NCBI GenBank assembly: GCA_034769895.1 | Contig: CM068370.1 | Coordinates: 39,239,344 to 39,303,343 of the forward strand | Reading direction: 5' to 3' | Origin: Magicicada septendecula | Lineage: Eukaryota > Arthropoda > Insecta > Hemiptera > Cicadidae | Length of the DNA stretch: 64,000 nucleotides | In this document: in pieces, positions 34,946 through 45,309 of the stretch | Layout of the letters: each line of letters opens with the position of its first letter | Numbering within the stretch: position 1 is the stretch's first letter | Translations under genes and position numbers: made by a program | Notes under the pieces: model-generated | Database searches by the model: none | What the model was told of the DNA's origin: nothing | The model's input: only the letters and a program-made list of their open reading frames with translations

Positions 34946-37900
34946 CACCGAGAAATCGACCAGACTTGTACCACAGCGCACCCCGCCTTCTCACATGCTA
35001 CCCCCAAAAATCCTCAATCCCTGGCTCAGATTATGCCAGATCCTCCACCGATATGTTTCCCCTTTTATGAAAGCTGGGCTGCCTTTAGCAAATACTGGGC
35101 TCACACACACTCACATTCCATGTTGACATACCACATAGTAAAATTGAAACATTATCTTTTAAGATTTATAACAAATTTAAAAAATTCAAAATAATATTTT
35201 ATCAAAAAAAATTCTCTTCATTATTTTTTTGTTTCTTTTAAAATGACTTAAATTAAGCGTTTCTTCTACTTGAACAAATCCTTAACCTAACATGTCTTAG
35301 TCTAATGATACAGTGCAGTGCAAGAAATCAGTATTTTATCAACACCTATATCTAACTTACAACAATCATGAACAAATCCTTAACCTAACATGTCTTAGTC
35401 TAACGATACATTGCAGTGCAAGAAATCAGTAAACTAAACATGGTAAATACACACATAATAAAACAATCACTACCTAAAATATGCATTCGCTGGCAGGCGA
35501 AAAATCTTTTTTTTTTTCAAAAAAATTTAAAATTCCCAAAAATTTTAAAATTCAAAAAAAATTTAAATTTATTTAAATGTTTTCTTCATATTTAGACATT
35601 ATTTGAACATTGGTTTAAATTGATTAAACAAACAAATAAAATTGACTTCCTACTATACAGGCTTAGTAGGCATATGACCTCATCAGCTGATCGAAACTAG
35701 GTCAAGTCCAAGACCCTTGACCTACATATGTTATGTACACTTTCTGTCTGAAAATACATTTAACATCTGTAACAGTCTAATTTGAAACACAAAACAATAA
35801 AGTAAAACATTTAAAATAAACAAAATATTAATAAATAATAAGCAAATTAACCTTTACATAATAATAAAATAAACAATTCTTAACTTTACATTATTATCAA
35901 CTCTATCAAGATTCTGTCACTGGTTTAAAAAATGAAAATTTTATATCCTTTATTATAAATCTCTCTTTTTGCTTAACAATCTTACTCTTCATTTAACAAT
36001 CTCGCTATACTTTACTGTGGGTGATGTAAATTATTTATTCTCATTTACTGTATTAGATCTGTATGCATATATAAACTTTACTCTCTGACTCTAATATTAA
36101 TCAACTTCAACTCCCATGACACCCATCTCTATCAAAATATCTATCTCAAAACACTCTAACCCCAACTTATCATTTAACTCAAAACGCCACCTTCTACATA
36201 TAAAAATACTCTCTAACCCTTTGTACATAGGATACGTGTTTCCCCTACCCAAAACTCAATTCCCTTATTTGGCGGCCTGGATTCTACCTAAGGCGGCCCC
36301 TTCCCCACTAAAATCTATCCCTATCCCGTCCCAACCCTTGTTGCGGACTCCTACATTACACTACCCTCTAATACAAAATTGCCATCCCCACAAATCTCAA
36401 TCTCATTACCTCACTACAATTACAACAAAATAACACCATTAATTATAAACAACAATATATCACTCAAAATCTACATAAAGTCTCCATTACTACTGTGTCA
36501 ACATCAATACTTCTTAAAATTCTACAACATATATTAACTCAAAACAACGTCACATTACTGCAAAACCATATTACATTATATCATCTCTACTATTTCAACT
36601 CCACTTGGAATTCAATTGGGACAGATCTATATGCACCACAAAATATTTATCACAAAAAAAAAACTATCTCTTATTAGATTTCACAAATCGTTACTTTATT
36701 TCTCATTTTATCAAATGATTTTCATCATTACTTTAAAACATCTGTAATACATTACCACATTGCATCAAATCTTAATTACTTGAAACATTTATAAACCAAT
36801 ACGCCAGTGACGTATTATTGCTGATCAGCTGGTATCCTAACATAATGAAAACACATCTCCAATTTGAACAAATTACATGGAATATACAGATATTTATTTA
36901 TCAATACTCACTTCTATTGTGTTAATTGCCTGCCAGGCTTTTAATTATTGGCTTACTTTAACGTATACACATATCATGAAAACACCCACTTTATCAACAC
37001 CTATACCTAACATACAACAATAAAATAATACACTTAAAATTATAGCATGAACACCTTATTTTTAAATATCTAAGCAACGAGTTACCTGAACAGAGCACAA
37101 GCAGTTTTATTTGATCCAACTTTGAATAAAAAAATGTTATGTTATAAAATTTACATTCGTGACTCCTTTGCGTCACCTCCCAGCCACACACACTATTTTC
37201 AAATTATGTAAGACTGTGGCGCCTTTTCGCTTCCACAAAGACTGTATATTTTGGAGCAGGTCTTACCTCTCCGTGTCTTTGTTTCCGCTATTAAGTTTCA
37301 AATGTTACGAACATCATCATGTTCTTGTTATAATTATACACCCTTAAGATGGATCTACCACCTTTCTTGCTACCCCAAAGCGGGCAGAGTGGCAGCCGCT
37401 GTTTCATAGTTCCGGAGATTTCCCCTAATTGTCTCCCCCCATTTAATTTCAAATATATACCAATTTCAAGTCAGCTATGGTCAAGGGACTTGATATGACC
37501 ATAGCTGGCCGCTAGCCAAATCCACGGTTAGTGCTGGTAAGGCAGTAATCGCCCGAAAAGTCGGGGAAATCTAAACTTCATTTGACTGCCTGTTACACAT
37601 CAATCTCGTTATGTGCGACACGGTCGTTTGGCAGTGTGTAAACTTTAATTTACACGGATAAGGTGTGCCGCACATTTATCGCCATTTTGGCCTCCGATGG
37701 GGGTAACACTCACTGTTACCCCCAACCCATTCCGCTATTTACGAGAGCACAGGCCACCCCCGCAATAGCCACTTAATAACTAACTAATAAAATTTGTATA
37801 TACATTATAATATAGTATTTCCATCCATAATCATTTCTCTCATTCATAATTTTCTACCATTTAACTTTCTTAAAATTTTCAAAATTCATTATTAAAAATC

Positions 37901-38560
37901 ATTATATATCTTTCAGTTATGATTAACATTTTTTAATTATCCTTTTTTATTGAACAAAATTATTTCAAATAATCTCATTGTTGAATTAACATCTCCATCA
38001 CTCCTATAAACATTTTTATTATACATGATTATAAAATTTTTTCTACTTACAATCCATTTAACATGACATACACCCAAAACTTAATCACCATCATCTCTGA
38101 AACATTTTACACAAAATTAGTTTAAATCCAACAACTCATCATTCATTACCAAATTTCTATCTCGTACAATAAATTACATTCATAAAAAATTTTAATTAAT
38201 TAACATTTAAATAAGCAATCAAAATATTTAACATGTATCAAATTGTTTTAATTAAATTAATTACCAAAAATATAAATTATATAGTTATCGAAACAATTCC
38301 AATTAATCAATTGCTGTTTTCGAAATTGATTCTGATATTTATTTAACTTGCAAATATTTCAATATTATTATTACAACAATCATCTTACGTACACACATTA
38401 TTTACTTAATATTCCACAATGCACACAAATAAATTCCCTATATTTTATCTACAAACTCTTGTTATTTATTGTTCAGTTTTTTTTCCGCACTTCATTTGTC
38501 CAGATTTGCCATGTCAGAACCATTAAAACAAAATGTTTATACTGTCTTTTATTGTTTTAA
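34946..38560 (-). other. Noncoding internal region of element B
   Basis: About 3.6 kb, AT-rich, without any polymerase remnant. Blocks match element A: 36140-36340 matches the complement of 48230-48440; 37217-37280 the complement of about 47640-47710; 37520-37560 the complement of 45370-45420 and 47345-47390 (ttttcgggcg and accgtgg motifs). An antisense frame at 36116-36433 has a counterpart in element A. Two near-identical stretches of about 55 bp at about 35264-35318 and 35368-35422 form a direct repeat. Confidence 0.7.
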
Positions 38561-38564
38561 TGGT

Positions 38565-39845
38565 TTAACCTCCATCGTTCCAAATTAACCTTGGTTCTAC
38601 ATAACACTTTTCGATTTCGTTAACACACATACTGATACTTTGTGTGTCATAAACCCAAAAATCACAGTCATCCGTCTTATCAAAATAATCTTGCAACAAG
38701 TCTACACTAAGTATATCTGCTAAGTCTCCATCAGTAAATTTCTTCAATATCGGGTCAGTTACTTTTGTATTAAAAATCAAATCATTCTTATTTAAATACT
38801 CTTCTAATACTTCTTCCAACTCACCATAATCTCTCTTTAAATTATATACTTCTAATTCTCTCTCATCATAACACCATCTCATACTTATAAAATCATTCCA
38901 CACAGAGGGTATAATATTATACAAATAAAATAAATAACTCCAATCTTCTACTAATACGGGACTCTTGCCCTTCAAAAACACTTGTGACCACATTAAATCA
39001 TCATCATAAACATCATAAATAATAAAGGGAAAATTTGCCCTCTGTCCCCACTCTACTACAACATTATTTCTCCTCTCTCTCTCTAACTCACTGACACACA
39101 TTAACATCTCATAATCACTACATTCTGCAATTTCATTAGTACTCTTATTATTTATTTTTACCGTATCAGTCTCTGATACTAACTCTTCAAACACATTAAT
39201 ATTCTCAGTATCACATTCATTATTTTCGACATTATTGTTATTATTTGTTAACTCTTTATCTGGTATTACATTTTTGCACTTGTCATTACAATTTTCATTT
39301 GTATTATCTTTCTCTGTCCTCATCACATGTACTCCCATTCTCTCAACACTCTGTTCTAACTTATTCAGACTAGTCATTATTGTCTCATGGGTATTTTTAC
39401 AACGTTTATTAATCTCTTGAATGTCATTCTTTAATTCATTATTCTGATTTTTTAATATATTGAATTTAGCGTCAGAATCACTCTTCTGTTCACTGAATTT
39501 CATATCTAACATTGTTTGTATAAATGTAAACATTTCGTAATTATCGTCAGACTTTTTATTTTGGATAGGTGTCACTAGATTTTCTATTTTGTCGTCAGTG
39601 ATGCCGACTTCATTGTCATTATTTTTATTTTCTCTATTTGATTTTGGGGTCGTTTGGATCCCCGAGTCATCTGTATTATTTGATTCATTTATACTACTTG
39701 TGTTCAGAGTTTTGTCGCCTTGACCTACATTTGGCGTTGAATGTAATTCAAAACTATTCATAACAGCTGATTCATTTAATTCAGCTATTTCGCTTATCAC
39801 AGTCGAGTCGGACAAATCGACTCCGTTCTCTGCTGTATTTTCCAT
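38565..39845 (-). CDS. 426-residue ORF of element B, Gag-like, function unknown
   Basis: Intact frame from ATG at 39845, about 180 bp downstream of the primer site, the usual gag position. The N-terminus is MENTAENG; element A Gag also begins MEN. Residues about 1-95 are low-complexity Ser/Thr/Asn/Asp. About 100-170 is a predicted coiled coil with FTFIQTMLDMKFSEQKSD and SLNKLEQSVERM. The last 180 residues are acidic with many Trp and Tyr (DLMWSQVFLKG, SVWNDFISMRWCYDE). There is no zinc finger, protease or polymerase motif. I do not recognise a family. By position and coiled coil it may replace or accompany Gag in packaging. Being fully open in an otherwise noncoding element suggests it is useful to the element. 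Confidence 0.75.
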   Translation of the reverse strand: MENTAENGVDLSDSTVISEIAELNESAVMNSFELHSTPNVGQGDKTLNTSSINESNNTDDSGIQTTPKSNRENKNNDNEVGITDDKIENLVTPIQNKKSDDNYEMFTFIQTMLDMKFSEQKSDSDAKFNILKNQNNELKNDIQEINKRCKNTHETIMTSLNKLEQSVERMGVHVMRTEKDNTNENCNDKCKNVIPDKELTNNNNNVENNECDTENINVFEELVSETDTVKINNKSTNEIAECSDYEMLMCVSELERERRNNVVVEWGQRANFPFIIYDVYDDDLMWSQVFLKGKSPVLVEDWSYLFYLYNIIPSVWNDFISMRWCYDERELEVYNLKRDYGELEEVLEEYLNKNDLIFNTKVTDPILKKFTDGDLADILSVDLLQDYFDKTDDCDFWVYDTQSISMCVNEIEKCYVEPRLIWNDGG

Positions 39846-40003
39846 TATTATTATTTTTAGATATTTACTCTGTTTCTTATGTGAACAAATATTCTTTATT
39901 TATTTTGCGTAACTTTACATAAATACCTTTTGCGTATTTTCACTCAACCTCCAAATTACGATTGCATCCCATTTATAGGTATGGAATTTATATTATTAAA
40001 TTC

Positions 40004-40021
40004 ATCCCTGTTCGGGCGCCA
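40004..40021 (-). promoter_or_regulatory. Primer binding site of element B, tRNA-Lys
   Basis: The minus strand reads TGGCGCCCGAACAGGGAT, one base after the LTR. It matches the tRNA-Lys3 primer site at 17 of 18 positions. Confidence 0.85.
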
Positions 40022-40022
40022 T

Positions 40023-41202
40023 TGTTACCTTCGATATTATTTGACATAATAATAATACAAAACAAACATTGAGAAACTCTTACTTACCATCACTCGGCTT
40101 CAAGGTTACGTCATACGTATTTTAGGATGCAGGCGTAATTTCTTAAGGTTGTGTGAATAATTTGCACAACACATTGGTATGAAGAGAATTGAAATTTTAA
40201 TTTTGATTAAGTCATCTAAATTTAAATATACAAAAAAACAAATATTATCCTGCTTTCTGCACCTTACTCATAATCACCTACAATTATGGCTTACCTTATG
40301 TTTGATACTTACACAATTTGATTTATACACAGATACAGAACACAATTAGAAAACACAAACAAAAACAGCCCAGCTTTGCTTGCACACACTCTCATTCAGA
40401 ATTTATAATACCCTTAACATTTTATAATATAAATTTCCCCCCCACGGCGGACACGCGGTCTTCACGCACAGTCATATTTATATGAAATGTTATAATGTTG
40501 ATGTCCGTAAAAACACTCGGTTAGTTTCTACCGCATGGATTGATTGTAATACCAAACTTTTTTCACTGATATTTGACTTTACTATTAAAAATAAAAATAA
40601 ACTTTTGTGTAGAGTCTACTTCGTTCCTAGCCGGCCGGCTTCAATAGTGTGACTGCCTCGTGTGTGTCTTTGAGTGGCAGGAAGTACGCGTCCACGGACA
40701 ACAGGTTTTAGTCGCCGTATAATGTTGGTTTGCTGTTACTCATGAACTCTATGCATGGAATATAGTCATTATATTCGCCACATGTGTAGCTGATATTTGC
40801 ATGTGCCACACTGATGTCATTAAAATGGGCCGGACTATAGCAGCGTTTCCGGAAGGTCTGTGAAGAGATGATGAATACTTCTACTTTAGCCATCTTGTGT
40901 TAAACCAACTAGGCGTCCTGGCCGAGCGCGGACTCGAGTAGTTGCGCTCGTGCGTCGACACACATGTACAGAGTTCTGCGAATTTTTAGGGTGGCGTGAA
41001 TTCTTTGCCGCATTACTCAACAACAAATTGCGTCTATGCCTTTGTTACACCACGGTTTCTTAACATCGTTCTGTTATACGGAAAATAACGTTGCACAATA
41101 ATTTTCATAACTTCTGACAAGCCCACCCAAAATGAAAGAAATAAACGATATAATTGCCCCATACTGTAAAAAATTAAAAACACCCAAAATTGACACGCTA
41201 CA
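40023..41202 (-). repeat. 5' LTR of element B
   Basis: 1180 bp, partner of 33574-34754. The outer end gctaca is followed by the AAAC duplication at 41203-41206. The corresponding 61-codon minus-strand frame is 40708-40893, differing by one residue. Confidence 0.92.
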
Positions 41203-41206
41203 AAAC

Positions 41207-43312
41207 AAATAGTAAAATTTGAAAAGGGGAATAAACCAGTCAGAATAGAGTTTAAGAAAGTAGTAAATGAAGCTAAAGTCACGGGAATAAAAATGTTACG
41301 TAAGCAGATAAGCGATAGAGAGATAGAGACCAAGATAAATATATGTCTAGAGAGTGATAGTCTAGAGAATGAGGAGGGAGAAATGCATGAGCGTAATGAG
41401 TGTGTGTGGGCAGGGAGAGCCGACAAATTTTTTAATGAAGATACAGTTGTAGGAAATACTCAGCGAGAGGAGCTGTGGGCAGTTGTGGAGCGGTTCAGAG
41501 AGGTGTTTGATGAATCACCAGGGAAAGCGAAGGACTACATCTGCGAGCTGAAAGTTCGGGACCACGCACCATACATGCAGAGGAGCTACCCGGTGCCGTT
41601 TTCGAAGCGAAGGGCTGTACAGGAGGAACTAGACCGGATGATGCAGGGAGGCATAATTGAACGCTCAGTTATCACCTTATTCAAACCCTTTGGTAGTAGT
41701 GATCAAAAAGGATGGTAAGGTAAGGTTATGTTTAGATGCTCGGAGAATTAATCAAATTATTATACCTGACAGGGAATCTCCGGAACCCATAAATGAGATT
41801 TTACAGAAATTCAGCGGAGTCAAATACATGACGTCTTTAGACCTGACAGCGGGATACTGGCAGGTGCCATTAGCAACAGAGAGCAGGAAATACACAGCTT
41901 TTCTTTTTAACGGTAAGAATTACCAGTTCAAATGCTTACCTTTTGGATTAAACACCAGTGTTGCCAGTTTTATTAAATGTTTAGATAATATTTTACAACC
42001 TAAGGATTTAGATTTTTTAACTGTATATGTCGATGATATCTTGATAGCCTCTAGGACATTCACTGAACATTTAGAACACATAGAATATGTATTAGATAAG
42101 CTGCAGAGAGGGGGCTTAACAGTGAATTGGGACAAGTCTAAGTTTCTGCAGACAGAAATACATTTCTTAGGATTTATTATTACACAGGAGGGGATATTAG
42201 CCAACCCTGACAAAGTAGAAGCCATAATGCGATTCCCCGAACCTAAAAACCTTAAGCAATTACAAAGTTTTTTAGGCCTATGCAATTTTTACAGGAAATT
42301 TCAGGAGAACTACGCACACACAACATCCAAACTGAGTGCTGTACTGCAGAAGAATAAACAGTGGAGATGGGGTGATATGGAACGAAATGGGTTTAATGAA
42401 ATTAAGAGAAAGTTTAGTCACATGATCATGATGAATCATCCCGATTTTAATAAAACTTTTTATTTGCAGACCGACGCCAGCAATGTAGCGCTAGGGGCGG
42501 AGCTCTACCAGGAGGGTTGCGACAAGGAACATCTGACGGTCGCCTTCGCCAGTAGATCGCTGTTGTCGGCTGAGAAAAATTATACGACAACTGAAAAAGA
42601 ACTTCTAAGTATTGTGTTCGCTGTGGGTAAATTCCGGACCTACATCCTAGGTAATACCACGATAATCCGGACGGACCACAAGGCATTGTCATTCCTTAAT
42701 TCATGTAAGCTGACACATAGCAGATTAACCAGGTGGGTATTAGCCTTACAAGAATATAACTTTTCCTGGGAGTACATAAAGGGGTCAGATAATAAGGTAC
42801 CAGATACACTTTCTAGAGTAGATGTTATAGACAATAAAACTGGTAGGGATCTTAAAGAAATAGAAATCTTTAGACTAACTAGAGAAGATAGAATTTTTGG
42901 TGAGGAATTAAGTGATATTAAAAACATGCAAAGAGCTGAAAGTAAACTGGGTAAAGCTATTGTTAGTTTAGAAACAGATGTAGAGGGATCTGAATATAAT
43001 GAGCGATTTCAAGTATATCAAGGTATTTTGTTTAAAAAAGTAGATGGTGGGGAGCGTGATTGGAGGTTAGTTATACCCGAGGGATTAATAGATAAAATTG
43101 TTTGGGATTGTCATATAAGATATGGTCATTTTGGGGCGAGAAAATGTGCAAATGTTTTGAAGGAGTCATGTATATTTAAAAATATGGAGAAGAGTGTTGA
43201 GAGTGTGTGATTTATGTCAGAAATCGAAAGTAGTGAATTATAAAGTGGAAGGAGAGATGAATTACATAAAAGTAGATAAACCTTTTGATTTAGTTGCAGT
43301 AGATTTATATGG
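41207..43312 (+). pseudogene. Reverse transcriptase, RNase H and integrase start of element A
   Basis: The first frame (to about 41690) ends the protease linker and has the N-terminal reverse-transcriptase motif SYPVPFSKRRAVQEELD and GGIIERS. After a frameshift near 41690 the frame 41657-43210 holds SNPLVVVIKKDGKVRLCLDA, LPFGL and the catalytic YVDD (42026-42037). RNase H follows (LQTDASNVALGAELY, TTEKELLSIVFAVGKFRTYI, RTDHKALSFL), then a chromatin-type linker and the integrase zinc domain (HIRYGHFGARK). A further frameshift near 43195 leads to CDLCQKSKV and the first integrase Asp in LVAVDLYGP, where the solo LTR interrupts. The protein would copy RNA into DNA in the cytoplasm. Two frameshifts here make it nonfunctional. 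Confidence 0.92.
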
Positions 43313-43316
43313 ACCA

Positions 43317-44513
43317 TGTGACGTACTAATCAATCACATTTATTATTATTACAACCAAATTTCAAATTAACTCTTACTTACCGGTACGATAGCTTCAACA
43401 AGGTCACAGAGTTCGATCACATGTAGCTGGATACAAACATGGTCTATGGGTTACTCAAAGCACTGACACAACTCATATATGAAGAGAATTAATATTTATT
43501 ATTATTTACTCTTAAATGATTGTAAACTCATGAAGATTCATTTGGATACATATTTTCAAAGTTGTGCAACACTAGCATAATCACACTTATTAACTACAGC
43601 TTACCTTGTTGTATATTACACAAAACACAATTATCAACACAAACACAAACAGAAACAGCCCAGCTTTGCCATTCCACATTCATTCATATTTGAAAGAAAC
43701 AAAGAACCCCTTAACACATTTTTCTATAATAATGCCCCCACGTCGACCACGCGGTCATCGCGCCCGTACTAAGTCCTCGTTCAGGTGTCCGAAAAAGAAA
43801 CGAAACTATTAATTCATATAGGCTTACTCATTACTGTTGTTATCTCACTTGTACACTGTTGATTAACGTTCCAAATTTTAACTGTGAGGTCGGCCGACCT
43901 TAAAAGAAACTGTTAACAAAATTTAGATGGACCGCATGCGGTCTGTTGGTAAGAGGCACTGGCCAGAAGTTTGTTCTCTGTTCCCTCTCCACAGTTTTCA
44001 ATACGGGAACTCACTGCCTTGGGCGTCGTCGCCGAAGCTTCGGCCCATGCTATGCATGTTGTTTTTGAGTCCATGTCGCATATGATCTTCTCTAGGCATT
44101 GGCTGACGTCATGGTAGGAACCGGACGTAAACAGCACTTCCTGCCGCTCAAAAGCGCATTGCTGAAGTTTACTCGTCCCAGGACATCCGGTTTGGTGGCT
44201 GGATGCGTCACTCGAGTTTGTGGTGATACAGTTGCGTCTGTGTGTGGCTACACAAGTACAGATTTCTGAGAAGTTTGAAGGGGGTAAATGCTTCGCTCGC
44301 CGACTTACACAATTGAAATTGCGTAACGCCTTTGTCTCAAACTGTTTCTTAACATTGGAAATAACGTTGCCATGCGTTGTTATAATGGAATGAATTTCGT
44401 TACACAATAATTTTCACAACTTCTTTTTACAAGCCCGCACCAAAATGAACGAAATAAAAATGTACTTGCCCCATCCAGTAAAAATAAAAACACCCAAAAA
44501 TTGACCCGCTACA
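43317..44513 (-). repeat. Solo LTR, element B relative, inserted in integrase
   Basis: Begins tgtgacgta and ends ttgacccgctaca, like the gctaca end of element B LTRs. The 4-bp duplication ACCA flanks it (43313-43316 and 44514-44517), and the integrase frame reads across after removal. Length 1197 bp. Parts align with element B LTRs (tttcttaacat, aataacgttgc, caataattttca, cgaaataaa), but overall divergence is high, so it is another subfamily. A 164-codon frame lies on its sense strand (43913-44407). Confidence 0.88.
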
Positions 44514-44517
44514 ACCA

Positions 44518-45309
44518 TTACCCAGAGGTAGAGGGGGTGTGTTATATGTATTTGTAGTTCTAGACACTTTTTCAAAATTTGTGAAGTTATATAGCATTAA
44601 GAGAGTGACCAGTAAAGTACTCAGTGAGAAAATAGTAAAAGACCACATGGTCAATGTTGGAAAACCGAAAATTATATTATCTGACCATGGTCCACAGTTT
44701 ATAAGCGGCAAGTGGCGGCAGACGCTTGGATGGGAAGGCATCATACCCAAGCATATGGCAGTGTACCATCCTCAGTCGAACCAAGCAGAACGGGTGATGA
44801 GAGAGATTGGTGGCAGGATATTTCGGGCGTACTGTCACGCCAAACACACAGAATGGCCATCCTACGTAAAGAAAGTAGAGGAGTGGCTGAATTGTACCAC
44901 CCATGAGTCCACGGGATTTACGCCGCATGAGTTGATCAGGGGAACAAGGCCGCCCAGGATATTGGAACAACTTTTCAAATACCCACCAGAAGGTCAGGTT
45001 TTGGGCAGGACCATGAAAATTAGATTGGCCAACGAGAACTTACTCACGAGAGGAGAGCGAAGAAAACAGAAACATGATGCCAAGGGTAAATGGACCAAGT
45101 ATGAGGTAGGTCAGTTAGTATTAGTAAAAAGGCATGATTTGTCCAGTGCTCAAGATAGAGAAATAAAGAAGTTTTTCTTGTTGTATGAAGGACCTTATGA
45201 AATTGTAGAAATAAAAATGCAGAATGCGTATGTGCTGAGGAACCCAGCGACGCAGGAAATAGTAGGTACACAAAATGCGACGAATTTAAAATTATATCGG
45301 TCACTTTAA
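44518..45309 (+). pseudogene. Integrase core and C-terminus of element A
   Basis: Continues the integrase after the solo LTR: LYVFVVLDTFSKFVKLY, the second catalytic Asp in ILSDHGPQF (about 44693) and the Glu in HPQSNQAERVMREIGGR, then GFTPHELIRG, and a basic C-terminal domain with VGQLVLVKRHDLSSA and LYEGPYEI, ending in TAA. All three DDE residues are present across the break. Integrase inserts the DNA copy into the host, here producing 4-bp duplications. This part is intact, but the gene as a whole is split. Confidence 0.92.

Larger units (their letters stand above)
33574..41202 (-). mobile_element. Element B: pol-less LTR retrotransposon nested in element A
   Basis: LTR copies at 33574-34754 (3' LTR) and 40023-41202 (5' LTR), in minus orientation. 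The flanking 4-bp duplication is AAAC (33570-33573 and 41203-41206). The element A protein frame reads across if the insert is removed. The interior (34755-40022) has a tRNA-Lys primer site, one intact 426-codon ORF, about 3.8 kb of noncoding sequence and a polypurine tract. It has no protease, reverse transcriptase or integrase. Its noncoding region matches element A's 3' region in blocks, so it is likely mobilised by element A-like enzymes. Confidence 0.92.
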
